64,000 nucleotides of DNA, taken from NCBI GenBank assembly GCA_000611775.1, contig KK106981.1, positions 10,443,183 through 10,507,182 of the forward strand, given 5' to 3'. This DNA is from Umbilicaria muhlenbergii. Lineage: Eukaryota > Ascomycota > Lecanoromycetes > Umbilicariales > Umbilicariaceae. The notes under the pieces are model-generated. The model was not told the origin of the DNA. It worked only from the letters and a program-made list of their open reading frames with translations, and did not search any database. Positions 46,046-58,159 of this stretch are shown in pieces (position 1 is the first letter of the stretch; every line of letters starts with the position of its first letter). A program made the translations under genes and the position numbers.

Positions 46046-46300
46046 TGTTGTAATGGGACGATATAGAGACCAAATAAATGTATTGTATCTGCCTAAATAT
46101 CACCCAAATGATATAAATGAACGTGAGGAAGAAAGCAGAAACTTGAGGCTTTTGAGCCGTTAATATACATGTTAAGGAGCTTTTCGCTAAGCCAAAACAT
46201 ACGTACACTCATGACGTGACTGCTTCTCTTGCTAGGAACCCCTGCTCTAAACCCCTGCCTCAATGACGTCTGCTCAGCGGTGAATCAGTGAAATTCAACA
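46046..46300 (-). repeat. Copia LTR (the element's 3' LTR)
   Basis: On the minus strand it runs from TGTTGAATTT (46300) to TTACAACA (46046), about 255 bases with inverted TGTTG/CAACA ends. It is preceded by a purine-rich tract (GAAGAGGGAG), as expected of a Copia 3' LTR. The host gene resumes right after it. The other LTR lies outside the window, so the boundaries rest on this one copy. Confidence 0.72.
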
Positions 46301-46758
46301 CTCCCTCTTCGGCTTCGCTGCCAGCGGCTTTCAGGGGTAACTCTGAAACATAAAATGAATAAAATAACATTTAATGAGCGTTAGATTTGGCCTCTGTAGG
46401 TGGTAGGTAAAATGGCGGCCAAAATGGCTCAACTAGAACTGAAATAAAAACATGAGTAGACAACCACGTGCTCTGAAGACCTAGGGAGTTCGTCAGAAGG
46501 GGATTTCAGTACACTCTTTTGAATGATTGTACTGGCTAGGCTTGAAAAAGCAGTCCTGAAGAACCCTAAGCGTTGATGAGATCAAGTAGGGAAAGTTCAG
46601 TCTGGAATTTCTCCCTCATAAGTGGCTTCATCAAGCAGTCGGCAGGCATATCAGCAGTAAGAATGTAGATGAATATAATAAGGCCGTCTTCTAGAGCTTC
46701 CCTTACATAATGGTACTGCACCTTGATATGCTTGGTCCTGGCGTGGAATTCAGGATTT

Positions 46759-47029
46759 TGTCAGGGCCACCATATAATAGTACGACAGTACGACACTATA
46801 GTACGACACTATAGTACGACATTATATAGATATGATGACTCAGCGCCTAGCGCCTTGGCATCAAGTGAAAACTCTTCACAAGGAGGTTCGGAAACCTGCT
46901 TCCTCAGCGATCAGTTTTGCCACCGAATAGAAGACGTATAACCACTGCATTGACTCTATCATGACTTTTGCCTACAACACCCCGTTCAAACACCGCTACG
47001 ACGCTCTGTCGTACACCCCGCCTCTTACA
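46759..47029 (+). repeat. 5' LTR of Gypsy element 1
   Basis: Matches 54704-54974 over its full length of 271 bases. It keeps more CpG sites than the 3' copy. Confidence 0.92.
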
Positions 47030-50000
47030 TACTGATCGCTCAGTACCCTCGGGCGAACGGTCACGTTGAAAGCAAATAAGACACGATGGCATCAACGCTT
47101 CAATCTCATCAGGCCAGCGAAACAGTCAACAACCAAGCTGAGGCAGGCCCTTCAACTAGCAGGTCTACATTACCAGTCATTGATACCCCTACTTCTGACA
47201 TCATTGATGATGACGAACATATTGCTGCAGGCAACCTCAATGACATCATTGAAGACCTTGAGGCAGTCACTGCTCATAATCAGGAGATCATTGAGCGTCA
47301 GCAACTACAGCTACAATGTGTATGACAAGAAATTAAGTTTGAGGACAATAAAAGGGAGCTTCAGGAGCTCAATCAACACCTGCAAGAAGATTCTTCAACT
47401 ATGATAAACTCAGAGAACAACACAGGTTCATCACATGAACTATGACATTGAGTTACAACAGACATCACACCTCCCCCTTTTTGACACCTTATAAAGCCAT
47501 GAGAGCCTCATCTCTATGCAGAGAGGCATCAAAGTCATGAGATGAAGACTTCAAGAATACCTGAATGAAATCAATCAAAATCAGGAGCTGATGTCAGAGC
47601 AATTCCTTACTGAATGAGATTTCATCATCTGAGCAGGCACCTACCTTGAGAAAACAGTCATGAGTGACTGATGAAAGCAAAAGAAGCAGCATGATCACAC
47701 TTGAGTCACTTACAACAACTTTTTAAAGGTTCTAGAGAAGAACCTATCCTCTGATGAAAACACAGATGAATGAAATATCATCATCTTCAATGCAGCTGAA
47801 TTCTGCAATCATGATATAATCATCTTTTGATACAATAAATTATCAGAACTCTACTGCTTCCTTTTAACCTCACACAAAGAGATCAGTGAGATGCTCATTC
47901 AAGATCATTGATGATCAAGGCTTCCTCATCATGTTCTGACTGAACTATGACGTTGAGATCTGACGCAGGTTGCAAGACAGTCAGTGCAGGAAATTTCAGC
48001 ACATCTTGACATCATCATCAATCATGAACTGTTCTGAAGCCGCTCAAACATCAAAAAGGATCATCAAAGCAAAACTGACAACAACAACAAAAGTACAACA
48101 CAGATGTCATACTACAACAGAAAAGAATTCCTCATCAAATAATAAACAATCTGCACTCAATTCACTCAATTCAGCTGTGAAAGAGGAAACAACTCATGAG
48201 GTTTTTATCATGAAAGTGGCCGCAATCAGAGTCAGAATCTCAATCATATATTAATCACTGAGGGAGCAATTATGATGATGACATGAACATTCACAACCCC
48301 CTCACGCTGACAAGGAGACTTCATCCCAAGGAATGAAGTGAATGCATGAAGGTCAACAGATCTCTGCATTAAATATGAAGTCATCAGTCATTGAACAAAT
48401 GATTGTACAACTGAATGATCTACAGCCGTCTTCATCACAGTCAATGTGAATAAATGACTCACAGATCACCTTCAGTTTGCCTCACTACTGATTATTGATG
48501 ATATCTCACATCTGATATCAGGGCAACTAGAGGTGGAACTGCACATAATGACAATGAGTGATATGATGAGCAAATCTCCACAATATTCATATATTATCAA
48601 CAATGGCAGCCAGGGCAATACAATCACATGAGACATTGTTAATAAGCTGTCTCTACTGACTGAATCCTATGAGGCTCAAGGTAATGCATGAGATAATGTG
48701 ATTAAGTTATCAGAGTCTGTCATACTGATGATTACAGCATATGACACTGATGATTAATCTTACCACTATAGCAATCATTTCTTTATCACATAAGACAACA
48801 CATCAGCTCCTTTTGTCCTCAGGCTATCATTTCTAGTTCATGCAAACTCAAATCACTACTATGATACAGGTAAATTCTTATGAAGAAAGTCAAAACATAC
48901 TACTGCACATCATATATTCACTGTCAGTGAAAAGAAGGCGTTGAAGAATGTTCTACATATGAACAACCTCATCATTACTGACTGCTTTATAGGGCAGGAG
49001 AACATAGTGACTGATATGAAAAAATATACCCTTCAGATGAACTCATTACAGTATGACAGAGGTAGAAATGTGTATGACACATTATCACCTGAATAACATG
49101 AATACAAAAACATATTTCAGGAAACTGAGAAGCAGTCTCTGCCTGAGAGAGGTTCACATGATCATGTCATTGACTTAAAACTGAGGCAGCAACCTTCATT
49201 CAGAAAGTTATACTCAATGTCTTCAGCTGAGCTTGATGTACTGAAGGTATATTTAGATGACATTATGAAAGCAAGCATAATCTGCAAATTAATATCATCT
49301 GCAGCTTCATCTGTCATGTTCATGCTTAAATCAGATGAAAGCCTGCGACTGATCATTAATTATAAGTGATTGAATGACATTATCATTAAGAACTGTTATC
49401 CCCTACCACTCATATCAGATATGTTGAACTGTCTTCAAGGAGTTAAGAAGTTCACTAAGCTGAACTGCAAGAATGCATATAATTGAATACAAATCAAGAG
49501 TGAAGATGAGTGGAAAACAGCATTCTGAACACAGTTCAGCCTGTTTAAATATCTTGTCATGCCTTTCAGTCTCACAAATGCTCCTGCTATGTTTCAAGCC
49601 TTCATTAATAAGGCTCTTGATGAGTTCCTTGATATAATCTGCATGATTTATCTAGATGATATCCTGATCTTCAGCAAAGATGAATCTGAACATGAGAAGC
49701 ATGTATGACAAGTATTAACTGCATTATAACATCACAATCTTCATCTTAAGATCAGCAAATGCTTCTTTAATGCAATGAAAGTGAACTTCCTGAGGTTTAA
49801 GATCAATACTGAAGGCATACATATGAGTTCAGAAAGAATTCACGCCGTTGAAGAATGACTATCCTCAGAGAATGTTCATGAATTGCAGGTTTTTCTAAGC
49901 TTCACCAACTTCTTCTGAAGGTTTATAAAAGATTATTCATGAATTGCAGCACCACTGTTAAATCTCCTGAAAACAGGAAAGAATAAAAAGAAGACTGAGG

Positions 50001-52735
50001 ATACATCACTCTCTCCTCTTCAATCTCAATGAATTATTATTAAAAGAAAGCAGAACAGCCTGACCTCATTGTGAAGATTTAATACAAAGTATTCAGCATG
50101 TAATCTGCAAGTCAGAGGAAAGCTACAACAAGAAAATGTTGTACCTGCCTCTTTTTCACTCTCAGGAGTCACATTGAAAGCATTTAATGCTCTGAAGGAA
50201 ACCTTCATGAGTGCTTCATTGCTACATTATTTTGATGAAAACAAACTCATGAGGGTTGAAATGAATGCCTTTGAATTCACAATTGACAGAATCTTGATGC
50301 AACACTTTAAAGTTGATGATCAATTGCACTGATTATCAGTTACTTACTACAGCAAGAAGCTGCTAAATACTGAGACCTGATATGATACAGGTGAGCAAGA
50401 GCTCCTTGTCATCATGAAAGTCATGCATCATTGATGACATTACTGTTGAGGCGCTAGGCACCTGATCATTGTATTGATCAACCACGCAAACCTTGTTTGG
50501 TTTATGACTACCTCAAACCTCACATGAAGGCAGCTCAAGTGAGCTGAAAAGCTCACTGAGTACAACTTTAAGGTCACATATCAAGAGGGCAAGAAGAACT
50601 CTGCTGACAGTCTGTCAAGATGACCTGATTATGAACTGCTGAAAGCTGCCAGTACCTCAACTGTCACTGAAATAATGCAACAGTCCTTCCATTTAGGAAG
50701 CAAGGACTATAAGTCAGTGCAGGAGAAATTATACATGCTTGCTGTAATGACACTGCAGCCAAGACGCTCAGTACAACAGAGGCTACAACAAAAGAATGTT
50801 GTACCTGTCACAATGAATAATATCAGTATGATGAATACTGAAGCTGACAGCATGACTGAAACATCAGCAGTTCATGACCTACATGCTCAAGAAGCAAGTC
50901 ATGATGAATATATCAATACAATGAATACTGAAGCTGGTGATACAACTGAAACACCAGCAGTTTGTGACTTATATGCTCAAGAAGCAAGCTGTGACTGAAT
51001 GAGAGAGCTTAAGTATGCAGAACCTGAGCAGCACTCAATCAAGGATAATGCAGCAAGCACTGTAGTTATGAATGATGACACAAGTCATGTTCTTATCAAT
51101 CTTTAAATTGAGGATAGCGCTCTTTCTGCTGACACTGTTGAAGCGCTTCAGCTCATGTCTGCTCACTCACCCCTAGATGAGGAGATAACAGCTTATACAA
51201 GGATGTCTATCAAACAACTTGAATGTACAATTCATACTGAACAGTCAAAAGACGGTTTGGTATGATGAGTATGACAGGGATTAACTACCCCTCTTGAGGA
51301 TAAAAACAACTTGGCTGAGTCAGAAATGACAAATATGATGACAATACTCTCTGACATAATGAAACATTGAGAGGAAATTGAGGATGTCATATATTATGAC
51401 AGTAAGATCTACATTCCGCAGAACCCTGCCCTTCACAATGCAGTGATCAGTTGATTTCATGATGATGTTTTTGCAGGTCATTTTGAGAAGTCAAGAACTG
51501 CAGAATTAATGCAGTGATCTTATGACTGACCTGATGCTGTCAGAGATGTACGACATTACTGTCATGACTGTGTTGAATGTCAAAAGGTGAAGCCAGCTCA
51601 TCACAAATCATACAGATTATTAAACCCATTATCAGTCCTGAAAGTGTCATGACATATGATGACAATGAACTTCATTATGAACCTGCCACTGAGCAGCACA
51701 TATGAAAGTATGACATGAGATTCAATCCTCATCATAGTTGATAAGTTGATTAAAATGGCTCATTATATTCCTGTACAGAAGACAATGTCAGTTGCTGACT
51801 TCATTGAAGTGTTTATTCAGGACATTATCAAGCATCATGACATGTCAAAAGTTCTAATCACAGACAGAGATAAGTTTTTTATGTCAGAGCAATGAATCAG
51901 CTTCTGCTTTCACATGCAGTGTCATCATAACATGTCAACAGCTTTTCACCTGCAAACTGATGATCAAACAGAGAGGCAGAACCAGTCCCTGAAGGTGTAT
52001 TTATGCATATTCATTAATGAGCAGCAAGAGGACTGAGTGAAGTTCTTATCCTGCACAGAGTTCTCATACAACAACTTCATACATGCTGCTATGAAAAAGA
52101 GCCCCTTTCAGCTTAACCTAGGATGAGACCCTCAGATGAGCCTAAGTAGGCTGCTTATACAGCACTCACATGAACAAATAAAACCCTATGCAGATGCACA
52201 GCAGCTTCAAGACCAAATTGCAACAGCTCATGAGCAGCTACAATAAGTCAACAAGATGTATGCAAACTATTATAATCAGCACTGAATGAAGATAACATTC
52301 AAAGAAGGTGATTTAGTACTGATCAATGAAAAGAATGTGTCAGTGAACAAGCAGATGAAGAAACTGCATTGAAAAAAGCTCAGCTCATTCATGATATGAC
52401 ATGTGATAAGTCAGTCATCATATGAACTTGACCTCTCAGAGGATCAAAACATCTATAACATATTCAACATCACTTTATTGAAGTCATTTCAAGACACACG
52501 TCATGTGTCCTCTGCATTGGCAGGAAAAGACCTACTACTCAACTGAGATGATGAGTGAGAAGTCAAGGCAATTGTGGATAATCATGTTCATGATGACAGG
52601 CTTCAATACCTCATCAAATGAAAGCTGACAGACCAGGTGTGAGATGACACATGAAAGTCAGCACACTTCATTCATAATGCAAAGGCAAAAATGTGAAAAT
52701 TTCATGCTGACAACCCTGACAAACAGAAATTCAGG

Positions 52736-52910
52736 TGAGCCTTAAGATGTGACCCTTCAAGATCAATTGAGAAGCTGTCACAAAAGTCATGAGCCTTAAG
52801 ATGTGACCCTTCAAGGTTGATTGAGAAGCTGTCACAAAAGTCATGAGCCTTAAGATGTGACCCTTCAAGGTCAATTGAGAAGCTGTCACAAAAGTCATGA
52901 GCCTTAAAAA
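52736..52910 (+). repeat. 54-bp tandem repeat in the 3' part of Gypsy element 1
   Basis: Three full copies plus a partial one, with starts at 52736, 52790, 52844 and 52898. Each starts TGAGCCTTAAGATGTGACCC. It lies just after the chromodomain segment, in apparently non-coding DNA. Confidence 0.88.
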
Positions 52911-53179
52911 CTGAAAACCTTGTCAGTCTTGTTAACCTGATCTCCTATGACAGAGCCTGTGCTTTATGACAAGTATGACAGGGGTTATGACGCTATGATG
53001 TTATGATGAGATCTTTAATAGAATTACTGCATGAACTACATTATCACAGACATGTCACATTGCAGAGAACACTTAAGTGCAGAAGCATTTCATTTCAGAT
53101 CTGAAGATTAAAATGAACCTGAGATCAACACCTTGCGCTCAACTTCTCATCAATGTCACATCAAGTCATCCTCATTTAT

Positions 53180-54230
53180 CTACTTATCTTTCACTGTCTT
53201 AAACTTTTCTTCATTATCTGATGAAGCCTCTGACTTCATCTCCTCAACACGGCGCTGCTCACAGAGTTCAATATACTCTTGATGATGATGAGATTGATGA
53301 GCATTGAGGATGCAGAGAGCATGAGCAGTGTTCTTCAGCAAGACAGCAAGGGCCTGAATGAGCTCCTCAGGACTACTGAATTAACACATTTCAACTCAAA
53401 GGAGTCAAGAAACTCACGTTGAGGAGCAGCTGCAGAGGGCGCAGAGGGTGTTAATAATGACTGATAAGAAGCAGTGACGTGAGGAATTGATCAGCTGTCA
53501 AGCGCTATACAACAATTAACATATCAGTAGTACAACAGTGCAACAGTACAGCAGTATGACAAAATGTTGTATGTATGACAGTACAACAAAATGTCATAGG
53601 TATAACAAGTACATCATATTCATACTAAATGAAACAAAATGAAAGAGGATTAAGAAAGGCAAACTTACAGTGTGCTATCACCCCTCCTGTCATCATAGGC
53701 ACGCGCGCGCAGAACAACAACATCAGAGCTCTCAGAGGTCAGAGCAATGATGATCAGAGGCTTCATCATGCATTGATCATGAGGGTTGCAGAGTGATGTG
53801 CAACAAGTGCAGGCTGAATTAACCTGCAACATGAAGCACTGATCAACTTCAGCTCTTCTGCAAGAGCCACAGTGAGCAGTACTTGACAGCATGTGACTGA
53901 GGTTCTCTCAAATCACATGCTCATGATGATGAGCCTGCTGCACGTGAGCCGGCAGCAAGGTATCATCATGACATCACACAGAGCAGGAATCACTGCTGAA
54001 GATGTCACTCAGAGGTAGACACCTGACCCTCTTCAAGCATTGAACAGTCAGTTTTATCACTCTGTTTCCTCATCTCTTTCTGAAGGTGTTGATCATCACA
54101 ATTTCACTCATTAACTCTGACTCAGAGCCCTCCTCATCACACTGAGCTCAGAGATCAACAGGCTTCCCTGGCGGAGGCGGGTCTTCACTGTTGTTCACGG
54201 CCGTGAGTTTGAGAGTTCAAGTATTGATTG
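53180..54230 (-). other. Antisense accessory reading frame with Cys-rich pattern in Gypsy element 1 (fossil)
   Basis: On the strand opposite to gag-pol, between the chromodomain and the 3' LTR, there is coding-like sequence. It has an acidic segment (DEEGSESE), a cysteine cluster with CGSC, then CX8C, then CTCC spacing near 53790-53870, and a charged helical end (RRVEEMKSEASS) that stops at about 53180. A GTAAGT donor at about 53664 suggests an intron. It is broken at several places. The cysteine spacing resembles Zn2Cys6-like clusters, and the same arrangement occurs in Gypsy element 2. The start is uncertain. Confidence 0.5.
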
Positions 54231-54703
54231 CCTATATATCATGTTAGCATTCATATGATGTATGACAGGAAGTACAACATCACAAGAATGTTGAGCTGTG
54301 AGCTGCAAGCTTCATGACACTCCCTTCATGAGGTGAACACCTCTGCAATGAGGATGACGTCATGAAGTCATCAGGTCACTCAATGAGCTGTGGAAAAGTC
54401 ATGAGAAGTACAATGACATGTCATAATAGAAATGATGAAGAAGAAACACAAGGGAAGAGGCGTTTTGAACCTACAGTAAACATTGTGATTTTTGATGTTT
54501 ATGTTATGAAGAAAGCTTACTGCCAGCGTGATATCATCACAATTAAGTGAGGCATGTGATCAGCTTTACCTTAGTGCAGTCCTGCGTGATCACTCTACAA
54601 GCTCAACGCGCTCACCCTACAACCTCAACTGTTACGACGTCATAATGAAGTTTATGAGCGGTCAGTTGGCTCCAGGGACGGCGTCATGAGAAGGGGAATG
54701 CTG

Positions 54704-54974
54704 TGTCAGGGCCACCATATAATAGTATGACAATACAACACTATAGTACGACACTATAGTATGACATTATATAGATATGATGACTCAGCGCCTAGCGCCT
54801 TGGCATCAAGTGAAAACTCTTCACAAGGAGGTTCAGAAACCTGCTTCCTCAGTGATCAGTTTTGCCATCAAATAGAAGATGTATAACCACTGCATTGACT
54901 CTATCATGACTTTTGCCTATGACACTCTGTTCAAACACTGCTATGACGCTCTGTTGTACACCTCACCTCTTACA
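54704..54974 (+). repeat. 3' LTR of Gypsy element 1
   Basis: Same length and ends as 46759-47029. Flanked on the right by GATTT, the target-site duplicate of 46754-46758. Confidence 0.92.
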
Positions 54975-55563
54975 GATTTTTGGTGAGCTTCATGCTCAAC
55001 TGGTTGTCCTCATATAATTGGGCTGAAGAATGATTTAAAAACCATGTTAACTTGACTCCTTTAAGTCACTTCATGATCCAGGCCGCTGTCTTGGCAGTGT
55101 TGCATAATTCAACATATTCAGCCTCAGTGGTTGATGTGGTGATGATCTTTTGCTTTCAGCTAGATCATGATATTGCTCCCTCAGCAAGGGTAAACACATA
55201 TCTGTATGTGAACTTTCTGTTCATGACGTCTTCAGCGTAGTCTGAGTCTGAATAGCCCTTTATACTCATAGAGGTAGCCCCTGAAAATGTAATTTTCAGG
55301 TCTTTCATGCCTTGCAGGTAACAAAACACATGCTGCAAGCCTGCTTGATTTCAGACAGACAGGGTGTGGCAAAATTGACTGAATTTGCTCACAGTGAAGG
55401 CCAAGTTCAGGTGAGTGACAGTCATGATGTACATCAGGCTTCTGACCACCTTTTGATATTTCAATTGGTCCGTCATTGGCTCATCATCTAGAGCTGATTT
55501 TATGTATTTATAGCCGTCTATTGGTGTAGAAACAGTCTTTGAATGATTCATAGAGAACTCCTT

Positions 55564-55996
55564 TGTTACACCTCTCACTAGATGGTACCTGGTTGGTATG
55601 TGTAGCAGGCGTACATGTGGTACTGCTCATGATGCTCAGAGCATGAGCACCTTGAGCACCTGATCACTCATGATGCTCAGGACATGAGCACCTCAAGCAC
55701 TTGACTGCTCATGATGCTCAGAGCATGAGCACCCTGAGCAGGGAGATTACACACACAGAGCAGTACAGTCACACATGAGTCTCTTAAAGTATTATATAAT
55801 CACAGGTAGATTCATAGTTAGGAGCTCATGCTCAACTCATGTATTAAATGCAATCTCATAAGTCTACAACCTTCTAGCTTATTCAAGTCTACATGTGATC
55901 AGTAGTTCATTGAACCAAGTGCTGTGATTAGATGAACATTAATATAGTTCATTGAATGATTATATTATCTCCGTCACTATGACATCACCTGTTACA
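55564..55996 (+). repeat. 5' LTR of Gypsy element 2
   Basis: 433 bases, pairs with 62864-63296. It holds three tandem units of about 42 bases, each a near-palindrome (TGCTCATG ... CATGAGCA), at about 55620-55740. Confidence 0.92.
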
Positions 55997-57101
55997 CTTT
56001 GAGCATCATTTTCAAGATATCAGTCATGAAATGAACTGTGACTCATCAGTTCCTCAAAAGGATGACAACCTTCAGTCATGACTCATCAGTCATTGAGAGT
56101 CTGATGTCATCAGGGATGAAGATCAAGATCTCATCATCAGACAAGTTCTTAAAAGAATGAAGGATGTTGAGTTCATTCCTCACTCAACTTGATACTTATA
56201 TTCATCTTAATCACATCATGTTTAAGAAAGAAGCTGACAAAGTATTGTATGCATCTTTTTATTTAAGATCTGATGTTCTCAATTGATTTGAGCTGACCCT
56301 CTGAGATTATATGAAAAATGAGAAGAAGGATCATGATGATGAGATAAATGAAATCTTCATCAGTTTAAAAGAGTTCAAGAAGCAGATAAGAATCATGTTT
56401 AAAATCATTAATCAAGAAAAAATCATGAAGTGAGAAATTTACAACATTGTGCAGAAAGAAGCTGTCATGATGTATGCAGTCAATTTTCAGAGACATGCTG
56501 TGTATATGAATTGAGATGACACTGCCTTGACTGTGCAGTACTACAAAGGCTTGAAGGACTTCATTAAAGATGAAATCTTTTAATCAGAGTGATCAAGTAC
56601 CTTAATTAAGATGATTGAAAAGTCAGTCATCATCAACAATCACATGTATGAAAGATCTATGAAAAAAAGCCAGAAGAATTACATATCACTGAAGGTGAAC
56701 AAGCCTCATGAAAGCACTCAGTATAATAATCAACTTTATTACAGTCCTCAGCTGATGAAAATTGATGCAACCTTCTGAAGAAATTGATTTCAGAGAGGGA
56801 TCAAGCAGTTATCAAAGAGTACTAGAGTCAAAGGAAATTGTTGTAGCTGCAGGAGGTCAGGACATTTCACATGCAATTATCAAGTCTCAGCAAAAACCTT
56901 TTCACTGAAGAAGAAGACATATGCTGCTGCATTAAAAGAGTCAGCACTGAAGCAATCAGTTCAGCACAACATTATGTCTTGAACAGCTTGCTATGATGAC
57001 AGCTGTACAGTTCATCAGAGTGATAAAGATGACTCTGAATGATTTTCATGTTAATCAAAGAAGGCAAGAGAGTATGCTGCAACCTCTCATCAAGACTCTG
57101 T

Positions 57102-58159
57102 TACGCTGCATCATGAGTTGGGTTTTACCCAGTGGGTTTGGGTTTGAGTTGGGTTTGGGTTGGGTTTTGGGGTGGGTTATACGTGTCAAAACCCAACCCA
57201 GAAAAAACCCAACCCATTTAACCCAAACCCAGAAAATTCTGGGTTAACCCAGTACATACAAATAGTTATGGTAGTCTTTATGGTAGTCAAAAAAGTCAGT
57301 TCAAAAGGCGCCTTCTCAAGTCATTTTCAAGGCCGTCGTTGAAGCCATTTTGAAAGTGTTTTGGAAGTCACTTTGGAAGCTGTTTTATGAGGCCGTCGTC
57401 GAAGCCAGTTTGAAAGCCGTTTTGGAAGTCGCTTTGGAAGCTGTTTTTCAAGGCTGTCGTCGAAGCCATTTTGGAAGCTGTTTTGGAAGTCGCTTTGGAA
57501 GCTGTTTTTCAAGGCCGTCGTCGAAGCCATTTTGAAAGCCGTTTTGAAAGTCGCGCTTTGGAAGATGTTTTTCGAGGCCGTCGTCGAAGCCAGTTTGAAA
57601 GCTGTTTTGAAAGTCACGCTTTGGAAGCTGTTTTTCGAGGCCGTCGGTGAAGCCATTTTGAAAGCCATTTTGAAAGTCGCTTTGGAAGCTGTTTTTTGAG
57701 GCCGTTTTGGAAGCCGTTTTGAAAGCCATTTTGAAAGTCGCGCTTTAGAAGCTGTTTTTCAAGGCCGTCGTCGAAGCCAGTTTGAAAGCTGTTTTGAAAG
57801 TCACGCTTTGGAAGCTGTTTTTCGAGGCCGTCGGCGAAGCCATTTTGAAAGCCATTTTGGAAGTCGCTTTGGAAGCTGTTTTTCGAGGCCGTTTTGGAAG
57901 CCGTTTTGAAAGCCGTTGTTCGAGGCCGTTTTCCAAGGCCGTTTTTCAAGGCCGTCGTCGAAGCCGTTTTAGAAGCTGTTTTGGAAGCTGTTTGGATGAG
58001 TCATATACGTGAACTTGAACTGGGTTACCCAGTGAAAAACCCAACCCAAACCCAAAAAAACCCAACCCAGTGTGACCCAACCCAAAAAAAACCCAACCCA
58101 GTCTGGGTTGGGTTACAATAGTCAAAACCCAACCCAAACCCAACCCATGGTGCAGCGTA
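57102..58159. mobile_element. Non-autonomous hAT-like DNA transposon (1058 bp) inside Gypsy element 2
   Basis: The ends are inverted repeats: TACGCTGCATCATGAGTTGG on the left, and on the right the complement of TACGCTGCACCATGGGTTGG. GACTCTGT is duplicated exactly at 57094-57101 and 58160-58167; an 8-base duplication is the hAT hallmark. About 140 bases inside each end consist of GGGTT/AACCC-type repeats (GGGTTTGGGTTGGG) in both orientations. The centre is a minisatellite (57310-58000) instead of a transposase, so it is non-autonomous, MITE-like but long. It keeps many CpG sites while the surrounding Gypsy has lost most, so it was probably inserted after the host element decayed. Confidence 0.82.
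57310..58000. repeat. Minisatellite of about 61 bp built from 12-bp sub-units, in the hAT-like element
   Basis: About eleven imperfect copies of a unit of about 60-62 bases. Each is made of about five 12-base sub-units of the form GCCGTTTTGGAA / GTCGCTTTGGAA / GCTGTTTTTCAA, plus one GGCCGTCGTCGAA. Because 12 is a multiple of 3, several frames stay open on both strands (for example EAVLEVALEAVF on plus, QNGFQNGF on minus). These are repeat artefacts, not evidence of a gene. Confidence 0.85.

Larger units (their letters stand above)
46759..54974 (+). mobile_element. Ty3/Gypsy chromovirus fossil 1 (about 8.2 kb), inserted in the Copia
   Basis: Two 271-base LTRs (46759-47029 and 54704-54974) begin TGTCAGGGCC and end CTCTTACA, and GATTT is duplicated exactly on either side. 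A gag-like frame starts near 47086. Reverse transcriptase lies at about 49150-49900 with its YLDD box at about 49649-49660, RNase H near 50150-50600, integrase at about 51400-52250 and a chromodomain near 52555-52690. A polypurine-type tract (GAGAAGGGGAATG) precedes the 3' LTR. About 1.8 kb between the chromodomain and the 3' LTR holds 54-base tandem repeats and an antisense frame. The element is broken by very many changes. LTRs differ at about 18 of 271 sites by eye, all transitions, so the mutation process is directional and LTR divergence overstates age. Confidence 0.9.

Noticed and set aside
46723-46941. A frame starting in the Copia and running into the Gypsy 1 LTR
   Set aside because: It crosses an insertion boundary and is accidental.
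52736-52910. CRISPR-like array
   Set aside because: The 54-bp units are contiguous without unique spacers, and the genome is fungal.
57310-58000. Long open frames on both strands in the hAT-like element (EAVLEVAL-type and QNGFQNGF-type repeats)
   Set aside because: A 12-bp repeat keeps all phases periodic, so open frames are expected without selection.
57118-58150. Interstitial telomere repeat (GGGTT/GGGTTT runs)
   Set aside because: The units vary (GGGTTT, GGGTT), occur in both orientations, and sit symmetrically inside transposon ends; they are subterminal repeats of the element.
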